In this document: positions 1 through 7,046 of the stretch, piece after piece | Layout: the number at the start of each line of letters is the position of its first letter | How positions within the stretch are numbered: position 1 is the stretch's first letter | NCBI GenBank assembly: GCA_025757845.1 | Contig: CP107211.1 | Span: forward strand, 1,488,001 to 1,552,000 | Source of the DNA: Oscillospiraceae bacterium | GTDB lineage: Bacteria > Bacillota > Clostridia > Oscillospirales > Ruminococcaceae | Length of the DNA stretch: 64,000 nucleotides | Reading direction: 5' to 3' | Made by a program: the position numbers and the translations under genes | Notes under the pieces: generated by a model | What the model was told of the DNA's origin: nothing | Database searches by the model: none | The model's input: only the letters and a program-made list of their open reading frames with translations

Positions 1-306
1 GCCGGGGCACCGCTCTTCGTGCTGGATGGTGCCGTCATTGTGGGCACGGCGGCACAGGCGGAGTGTGACCGGCTATGCGTGGTCACAGCACCCTTTGAAA
101 CCAGTGTGGCCCGCATCGTAGCACGGGACGGCATCGCACCTGAAATGGCCTGCCGCCGTCTCAACGCCCAGACGCCGGAAGCAGAGCTGACCGCACAGGC
201 GGATTACGTTCTGCACAACGACGCAGACCTTGCCGCCCTGCAGGCTGCTGCAGAGCAGCTGTGCAGCGCACTTCGGACAGAAGGAGGTGCGTCCCACCGG
301 TTTTGA
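1..306 (+). CDS. coaE: Dephospho-CoA kinase, C-terminal part (5' end outside window)
   Basis: The frame is open from base 1, so the P-loop half of the protein lies upstream. The visible 101 residues begin APLFVLDG and contain RIVARDGIAPEMACRRLNAQ, which matches the family's R-x-x-x-RDG-x-x-x-E-A-x-x-R-x-x-x-Q lid and substrate helix; NDADLAALQ is the usual end. The family phosphorylates the ribose 3'-OH of dephospho-CoA with ATP, the last step of CoA synthesis, in the cytoplasm. The stop overlaps the TTG start of the next gene (TTGA), suggesting translational coupling. Confidence 0.85.
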   Translation, partial: AGAPLFVLDGAVIVGTAAQAECDRLCVVTAPFETSVARIVARDGIAPEMACRRLNAQTPEAELTAQADYVLHNDADLAALQAAAEQLCSALRTEGGASHRF

Positions 307-983
307 ACGAACAATTTGAAAAAGACTCCAACGGCATGCCGCAGTATGACCCGGCTGCCGCCCATGAACGCCGCATGGCCCGCGCAGCAGCCCGCCGCCG
401 TGCGCAGCAGCGACGCCGCAAGCGTCGGCTGCGCCTGCTGATTTTGTGCCTGCTGGCGCTGGTGCTGCTTGTGGCAGTCCCGCACCTGTGGTACCGGGCC
501 GAACAGCTGCTGTACCCCCGCAAGTATGAACAGCTGGTGGACCAGTGGGCGCAGACTTACAACCTGGACCCGCTTCTGGTGGATGCCTTTATCCGTACCG
601 AAAGCGGTTTTGACCCGGTGGCCACTTCCAGTGTGGACGCCCGCGGCCTGATGCAGATGACCGAAGAGACCTTCCTCTGGCTGCGCAGCAAGATCGCGGC
701 GGACGAGGATCTGGCTTTTGCAGACCTGTACGACCCGGACACGAGCATCCGCTTCGGGTGCTACTACCTGCATCTGTGTCTGGAACGCTACAACGGTGAT
801 GTGGCCACCGCTGCAGCCGCCTACCACAGCGGCTGGGGCACTGTGGACAATCTGCTGCGGATGGAAGAGCACTCGGCCGACGGCCAGACGCTGCAGGGCT
901 TTCCCTACAGTCAGATGAACCACTATGTAAACAAGATCACCTCCTGCTATGGTGCGTATCAGCGCATCTACGCGGGAAATTGA
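303..983 (+). CDS. Membrane-anchored lytic transglycosylase (SLT domain)
   Basis: A very basic N-terminus (many Arg) is followed by one membrane span (LLILCLLALVLLVAVP), then an SLT/goose-lysozyme-like domain. The domain has the catalytic-Glu motif IRTESGFDP, the ARGLMQM motif, and AAAAYHSGWGTV, the usual A-Y-N-x-G segment with His in place of Asn. The family cleaves the MurNAc-GlcNAc bond in peptidoglycan, forming 1,6-anhydro-MurNAc. The start is uncertain. TTG at 303 overlaps the coaE stop and has AGAAGGAGG 15 bases upstream; GTG 261 and ATG 336 are alternatives. The M18 aminopeptidase follows after 23 bases, so coaE, this gene and the peptidase probably form one operon. Confidence 0.82.
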   Translation: MNEQFEKDSNGMPQYDPAAAHERRMARAAARRRAQQRRRKRRLRLLILCLLALVLLVAVPHLWYRAEQLLYPRKYEQLVDQWAQTYNLDPLLVDAFIRTESGFDPVATSSVDARGLMQMTEETFLWLRSKIAADEDLAFADLYDPDTSIRFGCYYLHLCLERYNGDVATAAAAYHSGWGTVDNLLRMEEHSADGQTLQGFPYSQMNHYVNKITSCYGAYQRIYAGN

Positions 984-1006
984 TAAAAGTAAGGAGAATG
1001 TCAACC

Positions 1007-2410
1007 ATGAGTGAAAAACTTTCTGCCAAGCAGTATGCAGAGCAGCTGCTCTATAAGCCGGAATACGCTGCCGACAAGCAGCCCGACGTGAAGGAAAAGG
1101 CCGCCGCTTTTGCAGAGGGCTACAAGAACTTCCTGGACCATGCCAAGACCGAACGCGAGGCTGCCGCCACCAGCGAGCAGATGCTGCTGGCTGCCGGTTA
1201 CAAGCCCTTTGAGCCGAAAAAGACCTATGCACCCGGTGAGAAGATCTACTTCATCCAGGAGCACAAGGCCGTCGTGGCGGCTACCATCGGTCAGAAGCCC
1301 TTTGAGGAGGGCTTCCGTCTGGTGATCGCCCACATCGACAGCCCCCGTCTGGACCTGCGCCCGAACCCCCTGTATGAGTCCGACCACCTGAGCTACTTCA
1401 AGACCCACTACTACGGCGGCATCCGCAAGTATCAGTGGGGCACCATGCCGCTGGCCATCCACGGCGTGTTTACCCGTGCCGACGGCTCCAGCATGTCCTT
1501 CAGCGTGGGCGAGGACGAGAACGATCCTGTGTTCTGCATCACCGACCTGCTGCCGCATCTGGGTGCCGAGCAGAACGACCGCAAGCTGAGCGACGGCATC
1601 AAGGCCGAGGAGCTGAACGTGCTCATCGGTTCCGACGCCGTGGAGGAAGAGGACGTCAAGGAGGCTGTCAAGCTGAACACCCTGATCCTTCTGCACGAGA
1701 AGTACGGCATCACCGAGCGCGATTTCACCCGCGCTGAGATCGAGGTCGTGCCTGCTCACAAGGCCCGCGACGTGGGCTTTGACCGCTCTATGGTGGGCGG
1801 CTACGGCCATGACGATCGTGTGGACGCTTATCCCGCCCTGGTGGCCGAGATCGAGACCAAGGACCCCATGCACACCACCGTCTGCGTGCTGACCGATAAG
1901 GAAGAGATCGGCTCCGACGGCGTGACCGGCATGCAGAGCATGTATGTGTTCCACTTCCTGCAGCTGCTGTGCCGTGCCGCCGGTCAGGATGACATCATTG
2001 CCTTCCAGAACAGTGTCTGCCTGTCCGCCGATGTTACCGCCGCCTACGACCCGTCCTGGGCCGGTGCCTTTGAGCCGAAGAACGGCACCTATGCAGGCCG
2101 CGGCGTGGCTTTCTTCAAGTACACCGGCAGCCGCGGCAAGAGCTCTGCCAGCGACGCCAACGCCGAGCTGGTAGGCGACATCACCCGTCTGCTGGACGCC
2201 AACAATGTGGCATGGCAGATCGGTGAGCTGGGTCGTCTGGATCTGGGCGGCGGCGGCACCATCGCCAAGTATGTGGCCAACCGCGGCATCCCGGTGCTGG
2301 ATATCGGCGTGCCGGTGCTGTCCATGCACTCTCCCTTCGAGGTCATCCACAAGACCGACCTGTACATGGCTTACCGCACCTTCTCGCTGTTCTGCCAGGC
2401 TGAGCAGTAA
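1007..2410 (+). CDS. apeA: M18 family zinc aminopeptidase
   Basis: A 467-residue cytosolic metallopeptidase of the aspartyl aminopeptidase / aminopeptidase I family, which removes N-terminal residues from peptides using two zinc ions. Family signatures are visible: VIAHIDSPRLDLRPNP (first metal His and Asp), GGYGHDDRVDAYPAL (bridging Asp region), DKEEIGSDG (catalytic Glu pair) and PVLSMHSPFE near the C-terminus (last metal His). Length is typical. ATG 1007 was chosen because AAGGAG lies 10 bases upstream; ATG 998 is too close to that site. A strong hairpin terminator follows. Confidence 0.93.
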   Translation: MSEKLSAKQYAEQLLYKPEYAADKQPDVKEKAAAFAEGYKNFLDHAKTEREAAATSEQMLLAAGYKPFEPKKTYAPGEKIYFIQEHKAVVAATIGQKPFEEGFRLVIAHIDSPRLDLRPNPLYESDHLSYFKTHYYGGIRKYQWGTMPLAIHGVFTRADGSSMSFSVGEDENDPVFCITDLLPHLGAEQNDRKLSDGIKAEELNVLIGSDAVEEEDVKEAVKLNTLILLHEKYGITERDFTRAEIEVVPAHKARDVGFDRSMVGGYGHDDRVDAYPALVAEIETKDPMHTTVCVLTDKEEIGSDGVTGMQSMYVFHFLQLLCRAAGQDDIIAFQNSVCLSADVTAAYDPSWAGAFEPKNGTYAGRGVAFFKYTGSRGKSSASDANAELVGDITRLLDANNVAWQIGELGRLDLGGGGTIAKYVANRGIPVLDIGVPVLSMHSPFEVIHKTDLYMAYRTFSLFCQAEQ

Positions 2411-2424
2411 GTTCTGTGCTTGAA

Positions 2425-2486
2425 AAAATATCCGCAGCGTTTCCCGGTTTGCAAAAACCAGCGGAAATACTGCGGATATTTTATTT
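2425..2486 (+). terminator. Rho-independent terminator after the M18 aminopeptidase
   Basis: A perfect 13-base stem (AAAATATCCGCAG at 2425-2437 with CTGCGGATATTTT at 2470-2482) has further pairing in the loop (TTTCC with GGAAA) and is followed by TATTTTTGG. Confidence 0.85.
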
Positions 2487-2500
2487 TTGGCGCAAAAAGC

Positions 2501-2531
2501 TTGACCTTCAACCGGCTTTAAGGTGTAATGT
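2501..2531 (+). promoter_or_regulatory. MerR-type promoter/operator of the downstream regulator
   Basis: TTGACC (2501-2506) and TAATGT (2526-2531) are separated by 19 bases, the over-long spacer typical of MerR-controlled promoters. Within the spacer is a dyad: ACCTTCAA from 2504 against TTTAAGGT ending at 2524 (7 of 8 positions match). The layout suggests autoregulation by the MerR protein encoded 20 bases downstream. Confidence 0.75.
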
Positions 2532-2550
2532 AAGGGCGGAGGTGAAGCAA

Positions 2551-3396
2551 ATGAACATCAAACAGGCTTCAGAGCAAAGCGGTGTGTCCGCCCCGAACAT
2601 CCGCTTTTACGAAAAAGAAGGGCTTCTTACACCGGCACGCAGACAGGGCAATGACTACCGCGATTACACCGCCGGGGATGTCCGCACCCTCAAGCTCATC
2701 CGGATGCTGCGCATGCTGGATGTGCCGTTGCCCACCATCAAGGCGGTGCTGCGCGGGGAACAGCCCCTGCAGCAGGCGCTGCAAGCCCAGCAGACCGTGC
2801 TGGAGCAGCAGGTGGCGTATCTGGCAGCAGCCATGCAGTTTTGTGCCGACCTTGCCCGGCAGCAGCCGCAGGCAGAAACGCTGGACGTGGATGCCTGCCT
2901 GACCCGCATGGAACACCCCGCCACGCAGCAGGGCTTCTTTACGGGCTGGCTGCAGGATTACTGCACGCTGGCACAGGTGCAGCACCAGAGGCATTTTTCC
3001 TTTATCCCGGAGGGCAGCATCAACACCCCGCAGGAGTTCACAGCGGCCCTGCAGACCTATGCAAAGGCCAACGGGATGCAGTTCAGCCTTGAAAAAGAGG
3101 GAATGTACCCGGAGTTTTCGCTGGATGGCATTCCGTATAAAGCTTACCGCAATCCGGGCAAGTACCGGGACGAGATCTGCTGTGACGCCGTGCATCCCGA
3201 GCAGCTTGACACCGGGCTTCCACCCCGGCGGGAGAAGCTGCTGCGCATCGCGCGTATCGTGCTGCCACCGGTGTGCACCTTTGCCGCCATCATGGCGGCA
3301 GGGTGGGTAGTCACCGGCGGTGCCGGCTGGTTTTGGCTGGCGGTGCTGGCATCCGGCGGGATGCTGCTGGGGCGCTGCATGGAAAAGTGGCTGTAA
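2551..3396 (+). CDS. MerR family transcriptional regulator with C-terminal membrane segments
   Basis: The 281-residue product has an N-terminal MerR winged helix (MNIKQASEQSGVSAPNIRFYEKEGLL, then the NDYRDYT wing). A coiled coil rich in Gln/Ala follows (about 70-110), then a long effector-like middle part. The C-terminus has two probable membrane spans (IVLPPVCTFAAIMAAGWVV and GWFWLAVLASGGMLL). A membrane-attached C-terminus is unusual for MerR proteins, so the ligand may be sensed at the membrane; the ligand is unknown. GGCGGAGG precedes ATG 2551. The gene is alone and has its own MerR-like operator. Confidence 0.85.
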   Translation: MNIKQASEQSGVSAPNIRFYEKEGLLTPARRQGNDYRDYTAGDVRTLKLIRMLRMLDVPLPTIKAVLRGEQPLQQALQAQQTVLEQQVAYLAAAMQFCADLARQQPQAETLDVDACLTRMEHPATQQGFFTGWLQDYCTLAQVQHQRHFSFIPEGSINTPQEFTAALQTYAKANGMQFSLEKEGMYPEFSLDGIPYKAYRNPGKYRDEICCDAVHPEQLDTGLPPRREKLLRIARIVLPPVCTFAAIMAAGWVVTGGAGWFWLAVLASGGMLLGRCMEKWL

Positions 3397-3402
3397 GGCG
3401 CA

Positions 3403-4245
3403 TCACCCCAGCGGCAGCGCCTCGGCAACAGTCAGGAACGTGTAGCCGTTGTCGGCATACCACCGGATAATGTCCGGCAGGGCCTCTGCCGTGGTGCGTG
3501 TAGTGGAGGAATCGTGCATCAGAACAATGCAATGTGTCTGCTCACCGGTCTCCCGCACGACGTTGCGGTAAATGGTGTCCGCACTGGGGTGGCCGCCCAC
3601 GGCGTCCTCGGCGCAGACGTTCCAGTCCACCCATTGCCAGCCTTTTTGTTCCACTTCGGCTTTCAGCTGCTTCATCAGCCCCTTGCCACCATAGCGGCGG
3701 CTTACCGTGTTGGTGCTGCCGCCTGGGAAGCGCAGATAACGGATGCTCTCTGCGTCCACATAGGGCGCGATGCGCTCTTTCAGCAGGGCGATGTCCGCCC
3801 AGTAGGCTTCGCTGCTGCGGTAGATGTCGCTATATTCGTGGGAGGCAGAGTGCAGTGCGATCTGGTGCCCGGCGGATGCAGCTTCGGTGAGCAGGGGCAG
3901 ATATTTCTCGTTGTAGTCGGTAGCCACCACAAAAAAGGTGCCGTGCACCCCGGCGGCATTCAGGGCTGAGAGAACATCCGGCGTGGTCTTGCTGGGGCCA
4001 TCATCAAAGGTCAGACAGACCCACTTTTCCGGCAAGGCGGCATTGGGCTGCGTTTCCGCTGTGGCCACCGTGGACACAGCAGGGGAGAAGGGCACTGCAT
4101 CCGGCCAGACGGTCAGATCCGCCTGTGTGCAGACAGCCGGACTGCGCGCCGGAAAACACATTCCGGCCGCAAAAGCAGCTGCCATACCCGCAAGGAACCC
4201 CGCCCCCAAAAGCACCCGCCGCAGACGTGGTACAGACAAACGCAT
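3403..4245 (-). CDS. Secreted/membrane-anchored polysaccharide deacetylase (NodB domain)
   Basis: 280 residues. An Arg-rich start and a hydrophobic stretch (VLLGAGFLAGMAAAFAAGM) act as signal or anchor. The catalytic domain has the family motifs: TFDDGPS (metal Asp pair), HSASHEYSD (metal His residues), RFPGGS, the DWN segment and VLMHDSS. Family members remove N-acetyl groups from peptidoglycan or similar glycans; the spore-cortex enzyme PdaA is related, but nothing here fixes the substrate. GGGAGG lies upstream of the ATG. It is convergent with the MerR gene, with only 6 bases between them. Confidence 0.9.
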   Translation of the reverse strand: MRLSVPRLRRVLLGAGFLAGMAAAFAAGMCFPARSPAVCTQADLTVWPDAVPFSPAVSTVATAETQPNAALPEKWVCLTFDDGPSKTTPDVLSALNAAGVHGTFFVVATDYNEKYLPLLTEAASAGHQIALHSASHEYSDIYRSSEAYWADIALLKERIAPYVDAESIRYLRFPGGSTNTVSRRYGGKGLMKQLKAEVEQKGWQWVDWNVCAEDAVGGHPSADTIYRNVVRETGEQTHCIVLMHDSSTTRTTAEALPDIIRWYADNGYTFLTVAEALPLG

Positions 4246-4337
4246 GCTAAAACCTCCCTCGCACGTTGTTTCTGGATTTTTGTTGGCTCTATTAAGATAT
4301 GAACGCCGAAAAAATCTATGAAAAAGCCGAAAAACGC

Positions 4338-4366
4338 TTGACGATTTCCGGCAAATGTGGTACTAT
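4338..4366 (+). promoter_or_regulatory. Sigma-A promoter of tRNA-Leu
   Basis: TTGACG (4338-4343), 17 bases, TACTAT (4361-4366). The predicted start is about 60 bases before the mature tRNA. Confidence 0.7.
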
Positions 4367-4431
4367 ATTCAAGCAGTCCGCACAAACGGCTTCCCACCTC
4401 AGATGTCCGCAGGGCTGCGCGAACAGAATAT

Positions 4432-4515
4432 GCGAGGGTGGCGGAACTGGCAGACGCGCACGTTTGAGGTGCGTGTGGTTTATCCTTGGGGGTTCGAGTC
4501 CCCTCCCTCGCACCA
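4432..4515 (+). tRNA. tRNA-Leu (anticodon GAG)
   Basis: A class II tRNA with CCA encoded. The acceptor stem is GCGAGGG (4432-4438) with CCCTCGC (4505-4511), then A and CCA. The anticodon stem CACGT/GCGTG encloses loop TTGAGGT, giving anticodon GAG for CUU/CUC. There is a long variable arm and a GGTTCGAGT T-loop. A strong terminator follows, so it is a single-gene unit. Confidence 0.95.
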
Positions 4516-4517
4516 GA

Positions 4518-4569
4518 AAAACTCCACGAAATATCGAAGAAAATTCGATGCTTCGTGGAGTTTTCTTTT
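4518..4569 (+). terminator. Terminator after tRNA-Leu
   Basis: Stem AAAACTCCACGAA (4518-4530) pairs with TTCGTGGAGTTTT (4552-4564). A second small hairpin (ATCGAA/TTCGAT) lies in the loop, and the structure is followed by CTTTTTG. Confidence 0.85.
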
Positions 4570-4692
4570 TGCCGTCGTGTCAGATACTGCCAGATACTGC
4601 CGCAAAATGCCTGATTTTGTGGTGCCATTGTAGGGAGACTGTAGGGTGAAAATGATGGGCGACGACTTCTGTCGGATTGTCCTGTCGGCCGC

Positions 4693-4721
4693 TTGCGCAA
4701 TGGGCGGGGGTGTGGTATGCT
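4693..4721 (+). promoter_or_regulatory. Sigma-A promoter of the LOG-family gene
   Basis: TTGCGC (4693-4698), 17 bases, TATGCT (4716-4721), 55 bases before the chosen ATG. Confidence 0.6.
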
Positions 4722-4776
4722 GAAACAAAAACAGCGGGCATCCGGCCGAAACTGCGCCGGGGAAGGGAGCGATCCG

Positions 4777-5325
4777 ATGAAGATCACAGTATATCTGGGA
4801 GCCAGCGAGGGCAATGACCCGGCGCTGAAAACAGCCGTGCAGGAGCTTGGCCGCTGGATCGGTCAGAGCGGCAACGCGCTGGTCTACGGCGGCTCCCGCA
4901 GCGGACTGATGGGTCTGCTGGCCGACAGCGTATTAGCCGCCGGCGGGCAGGTGACTGGGGTGGAACCGCGGTTCTTTGTGGAACAGGAGCTGCAGCACAA
5001 CGGTCTGACCGAACTCATCGTCACGGAGAATATGGCCCAGCGCAAGGCGAAGATGATCGAGCTGGGCGATGCATTCGTGGCGTTTCCCGGCGGCACCGGG
5101 ACGCTGGAAGAGATCGCAGAGGTCATGTCCATGGCGTCGCTCCGGCAGCTGGATGCGCCCTGCATCCTCTACAATCTCAACGGCTACTACGACAGCCTGA
5201 AAGCCTTGCTGAACGAGATGATCTGCAAGGGACTTTCCTCGGCCCAGCGGCAGGCAGGGATCCATTTTGCGGCAGACCTTGCCCAGATTCGTGCCCTGCT
5301 GGAATCAGATACTGGAATCAGATAA
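4777..5325 (+). CDS. LOG family protein (TIGR00730, predicted nucleotide phosphoribohydrolase)
   Basis: The 182-residue product has a Rossmann-like fold with the LOG signature PGGTGTLEE and the upstream GGSRSGLMG nucleotide loop. Plant and bacterial homologues cleave cytokinin nucleoside monophosphates to base plus ribose 5-phosphate. In gut bacteria the true substrate is not established. ATG 4777 is preferred over upstream starts: GGAAGGGAG precedes it and the extra N-terminus would be unlike the family. It is a single gene with its own promoter and terminator. Confidence 0.88.
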   Translation: MKITVYLGASEGNDPALKTAVQELGRWIGQSGNALVYGGSRSGLMGLLADSVLAAGGQVTGVEPRFFVEQELQHNGLTELIVTENMAQRKAKMIELGDAFVAFPGGTGTLEEIAEVMSMASLRQLDAPCILYNLNGYYDSLKALLNEMICKGLSSAQRQAGIHFAADLAQIRALLESDTGIR

Positions 5326-5340
5326 AAACCACTGAACAGG

Positions 5341-5380
5341 AAAAAGCCTCTGCACCGGAAAACCAGTGCAGAGGCTTTTT
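5341..5380. terminator. Bidirectional terminator between the LOG gene and the lipoprotein gene
   Basis: A perfect 15-base stem (5341-5355 with 5366-5380) carries A5 on one side and T5 on the other, so it can end both convergent transcripts. Confidence 0.88.
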
Positions 5381-5415
5381 GCAAGATTTCAAGCAACCTG
5401 TGTGAGTATTCAGAC

Positions 5416-5667
5416 TCAGGCGGCAGTGGTGGAAGCAGCCTCGCTGGATGCAGCTTCGGAAACAGCAGCCTCGCTGGATGCAGCCTCAGAAGAAGCAGAC
5501 TCGGTCTCCACCTCGCTGGAAGCGGCCTCGGAAGAAGCAGCAACAGAAGAGGACACAGCCTCAGAGGTAGAAGAAGCAGCGGTGGAAGAAGCAGAACCGC
5601 CGCAAGCGGTCATACCGGCAGCCAGAGCCAGAGCAACAACAGCAACAGCAACATTCTTGAGTTTCAT
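5416..5667 (-). CDS. Small Ser/Ala/Glu-repeat lipoprotein
   Basis: 83 residues. MKLKNVAVAVVALALAAG is a lipoprotein signal peptide and MTAC-GGS a plausible lipobox, so Cys would be lipidated and the rest exposed outside. The mature part is low complexity: repeated SSEAA, SSTA and SEAAS units with few other residues. I know no specific function; a spacer, surface filler or phosphoprotein-like linker are possible. The start at 5667 has AAGGAG at normal spacing; a longer frame begins 24 bases upstream. A sigma-A promoter and shared terminator support a real single-gene unit. Confidence 0.75.
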   Translation of the reverse strand: MKLKNVAVAVVALALAAGMTACGGSASSTAASSTSEAVSSSVAASSEAASSEVETESASSEAASSEAAVSEAASSEAASTTAA

Positions 5668-5741
5668 ATCTATAATCTCCTTGTTTCTCAAAAAATATCT
5701 CCGCAGAGGGCCTTGTGTACGGGGCCTGTCTGCAAGACAAT

Positions 5742-5769
5742 ATTCTAGTCTTTTTTACAAAAAAATCAA
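5742..5769 (-). promoter_or_regulatory. Promoter of the lipoprotein gene
   Basis: On the minus strand TTGATT (5769-5764), 16 bases, TAGAAT (5747-5742), about 75 bases before the start codon. Confidence 0.65.
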
Positions 5770-5795
5770 GAGGATTTTAGGCAAAGATTGCAATA

Positions 5796-6082
5796 TTTCG
5801 GGAGAATCTACGCTTTTGTTATAATTTTGCGCCAAAAGTCGAACACTTTTTGGTAAACTGCTTTCGTAAAGATTCCGCCTTTGGAGCTCGTGGAAAAGAA
5901 TCTTAGTGGAGATGACATTTCTGTGACGATTTGTCGCGCTGCTTCCCGGAAAAAAAGTGAAGGTGCCGCTTGGGGCCGAACCCGCAGAGGACGGGGAAGA
6001 GGACATCTCGTTCTGACATTCGCAAACCTCTTTTTGTAGTTGTTGCATGAAGAAGAGCCTGCGGGGAAACCTGCAGGCTTTT
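5796..6082 (+). ncRNA. Possible structured small RNA (no family assigned)
   Basis: The roughly 470 bases between the lipoprotein start and the ZIP gene hold no convincing ORF. They do hold an extended -10 box (TG-T-TATAAT, 5817-5825) with only a weak -35 (TTTCGG at 5796). Several paired elements follow: CCAAAAGT 5832-5839 with ACTTTTTGG 5845-5853, AAAGATTC with GAATCTT (5868-5904), and GAGATG plus CTTCCC (5909-5947) with GGGAAG plus CATCTC (5994-6009). A GC-rich terminator ends at 6082. The long rod with an internal bubble recalls 6S RNA, but I see no sequence signature of 6S, SRP RNA, RNase P or tmRNA. Confidence 0.35.
6057..6082 (+). terminator. Terminator upstream of the ZIP gene
   Basis: GCCTGCGGG (6057-6065), GAAA loop, CCTGCAGGC (6070-6078), then TTTT. 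It lies before the ZIP start, so it ends an upstream transcript rather than the ZIP mRNA. Confidence 0.7.
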
Positions 6083-6092
6083 CTGCCGTGCG

Positions 6093-6122
6093 TTCACCTT
6101 TTGCGCTGCCGGAACATAAAAT
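6093..6122 (+). promoter_or_regulatory. Promoter of the ZIP transporter gene
   Basis: TTCACC (6093-6098), 18 bases, TAAAAT (6117-6122), between the upstream terminator and the TTG start at 6143. Confidence 0.5.
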
Positions 6123-6142
6123 GGGCAAAGGGGGAATGCGTT

Positions 6143-6886
6143 TTGAACCAGATCTTTTTTGCGGCCGGGGTGCTGCTGTTCCCGGCGGTGTGCACCACAC
6201 TGGGGGCGGCCGGGGTGTTCCTGCTGCGTCGGTCGGCGGCACCGCGCACCCAGCGGGTGCTCAGCGGGATGGCGGCGGGCATCATGCTGGCGGCCAGCGT
6301 GTGGAGCCTGCTGCTGCCGGCCATTGAGCGCACCCGGGAGCTGGGCGTCGCGGCGTGGGTGCCGCCCTCGGCAGGGCTGGTGCTGGGGGCGGCAGGTCTG
6401 CTGCGGCTGGAGAGCATGGCCGGGCAGCTTTTGCAGCGGGGCAAGAGCCGCATGGTGCTGGCGGTAACGCTGCACAACCTGCCGGAAGGCATGGTGGTGG
6501 GCCTTGCGGCGGCGCTGGCCCTGAGCGGGGAACCGGATGCCGTGAGCGGTGCGCTGGCGTTGAGCCTGGGCATCGGGCTGCAGAACATCCCGGAAGGGGC
6601 CGCCGTCAGCCTGCCGCTGGCGCACAGCGGCCGCACCCGCCTGCAGGCGTTCGGGGCCGGGGCGGCATCCGGGCTGGTGGAGCCGCTGGGCGCGTTGGCG
6701 GCATTCGCATTGGCCGGGTGGGTGCAGGCGGCACTGCCCTGGCTCATGAGTGCGGCGGCGGGCTGCATGGTGTGCGTGACGGCGCAGGAGATGATCCCGG
6801 AGGCCGTGGAGCAGGACGAACCCGCCGGAGTGGTGAGCATCGTGCTGGGGTTTGCCCTGATGATGGCGCTGGACGTGGCACTGTAA
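6143..6886 (+). CDS. ZIP family divalent metal transporter
   Basis: A 247-residue protein with about seven to eight membrane spans. The two ZIP metal-site motifs are clear: HNLPEGMVVG in one span and NIPEGAAVSLPL in the next. Family members import Zn, Mn or Fe; the metal is not readable here. The start is TTG 6143 with AAAGGGGG 8 bases upstream. A longer frame from 6047 would run through a terminator hairpin and is rejected. A terminator follows at 6997. Confidence 0.88.
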   Translation: MNQIFFAAGVLLFPAVCTTLGAAGVFLLRRSAAPRTQRVLSGMAAGIMLAASVWSLLLPAIERTRELGVAAWVPPSAGLVLGAAGLLRLESMAGQLLQRGKSRMVLAVTLHNLPEGMVVGLAAALALSGEPDAVSGALALSLGIGLQNIPEGAAVSLPLAHSGRTRLQAFGAGAASGLVEPLGALAAFALAGWVQAALPWLMSAAAGCMVCVTAQEMIPEAVEQDEPAGVVSIVLGFALMMALDVAL

Positions 6887-6996
6887 AAAAGTCATACCGT
6901 AACAAAATTCAGTCTGCCGGGCACAGAGCTGAAATGCTCGCAACGGGAACCGGGAGCTCTTGCACGGCCGTGAACGAATAACAGAAAAGCAGAAGA

Positions 6997-7030
6997 GCCC
7001 GCTTCCGGATAAAACGGAAACGGGCCCTTT
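6997..7030 (+). terminator. Terminator between the convergent ZIP and MscS genes
   Basis: GCCCGCTTCCG (6997-7007) pairs with CGGAAACGGGC (7015-7025) with one mismatch, then CCTTTTTG. The T run favours the plus strand. Confidence 0.7.
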
Positions 7031-7046
7031 TTGCGCGTGGATGCGC

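Noticed and set aside
1001..2350. A 449-codon open frame on the minus strand opposite the M18 aminopeptidase
   Set aside because: It is a shadow of a high-GC gene: no ribosome site, no recognisable domain, and the plus strand encodes a complete conserved enzyme. The same holds for other long antisense frames such as 20681-22561 and 22389-23987.
6047..6142. Longer N-terminus for the ZIP transporter starting at ATG 6047
   Set aside because: That reading would translate through a GC-rich terminator hairpin with T-run; TTG 6143 has a good ribosome site and gives the normal family start.
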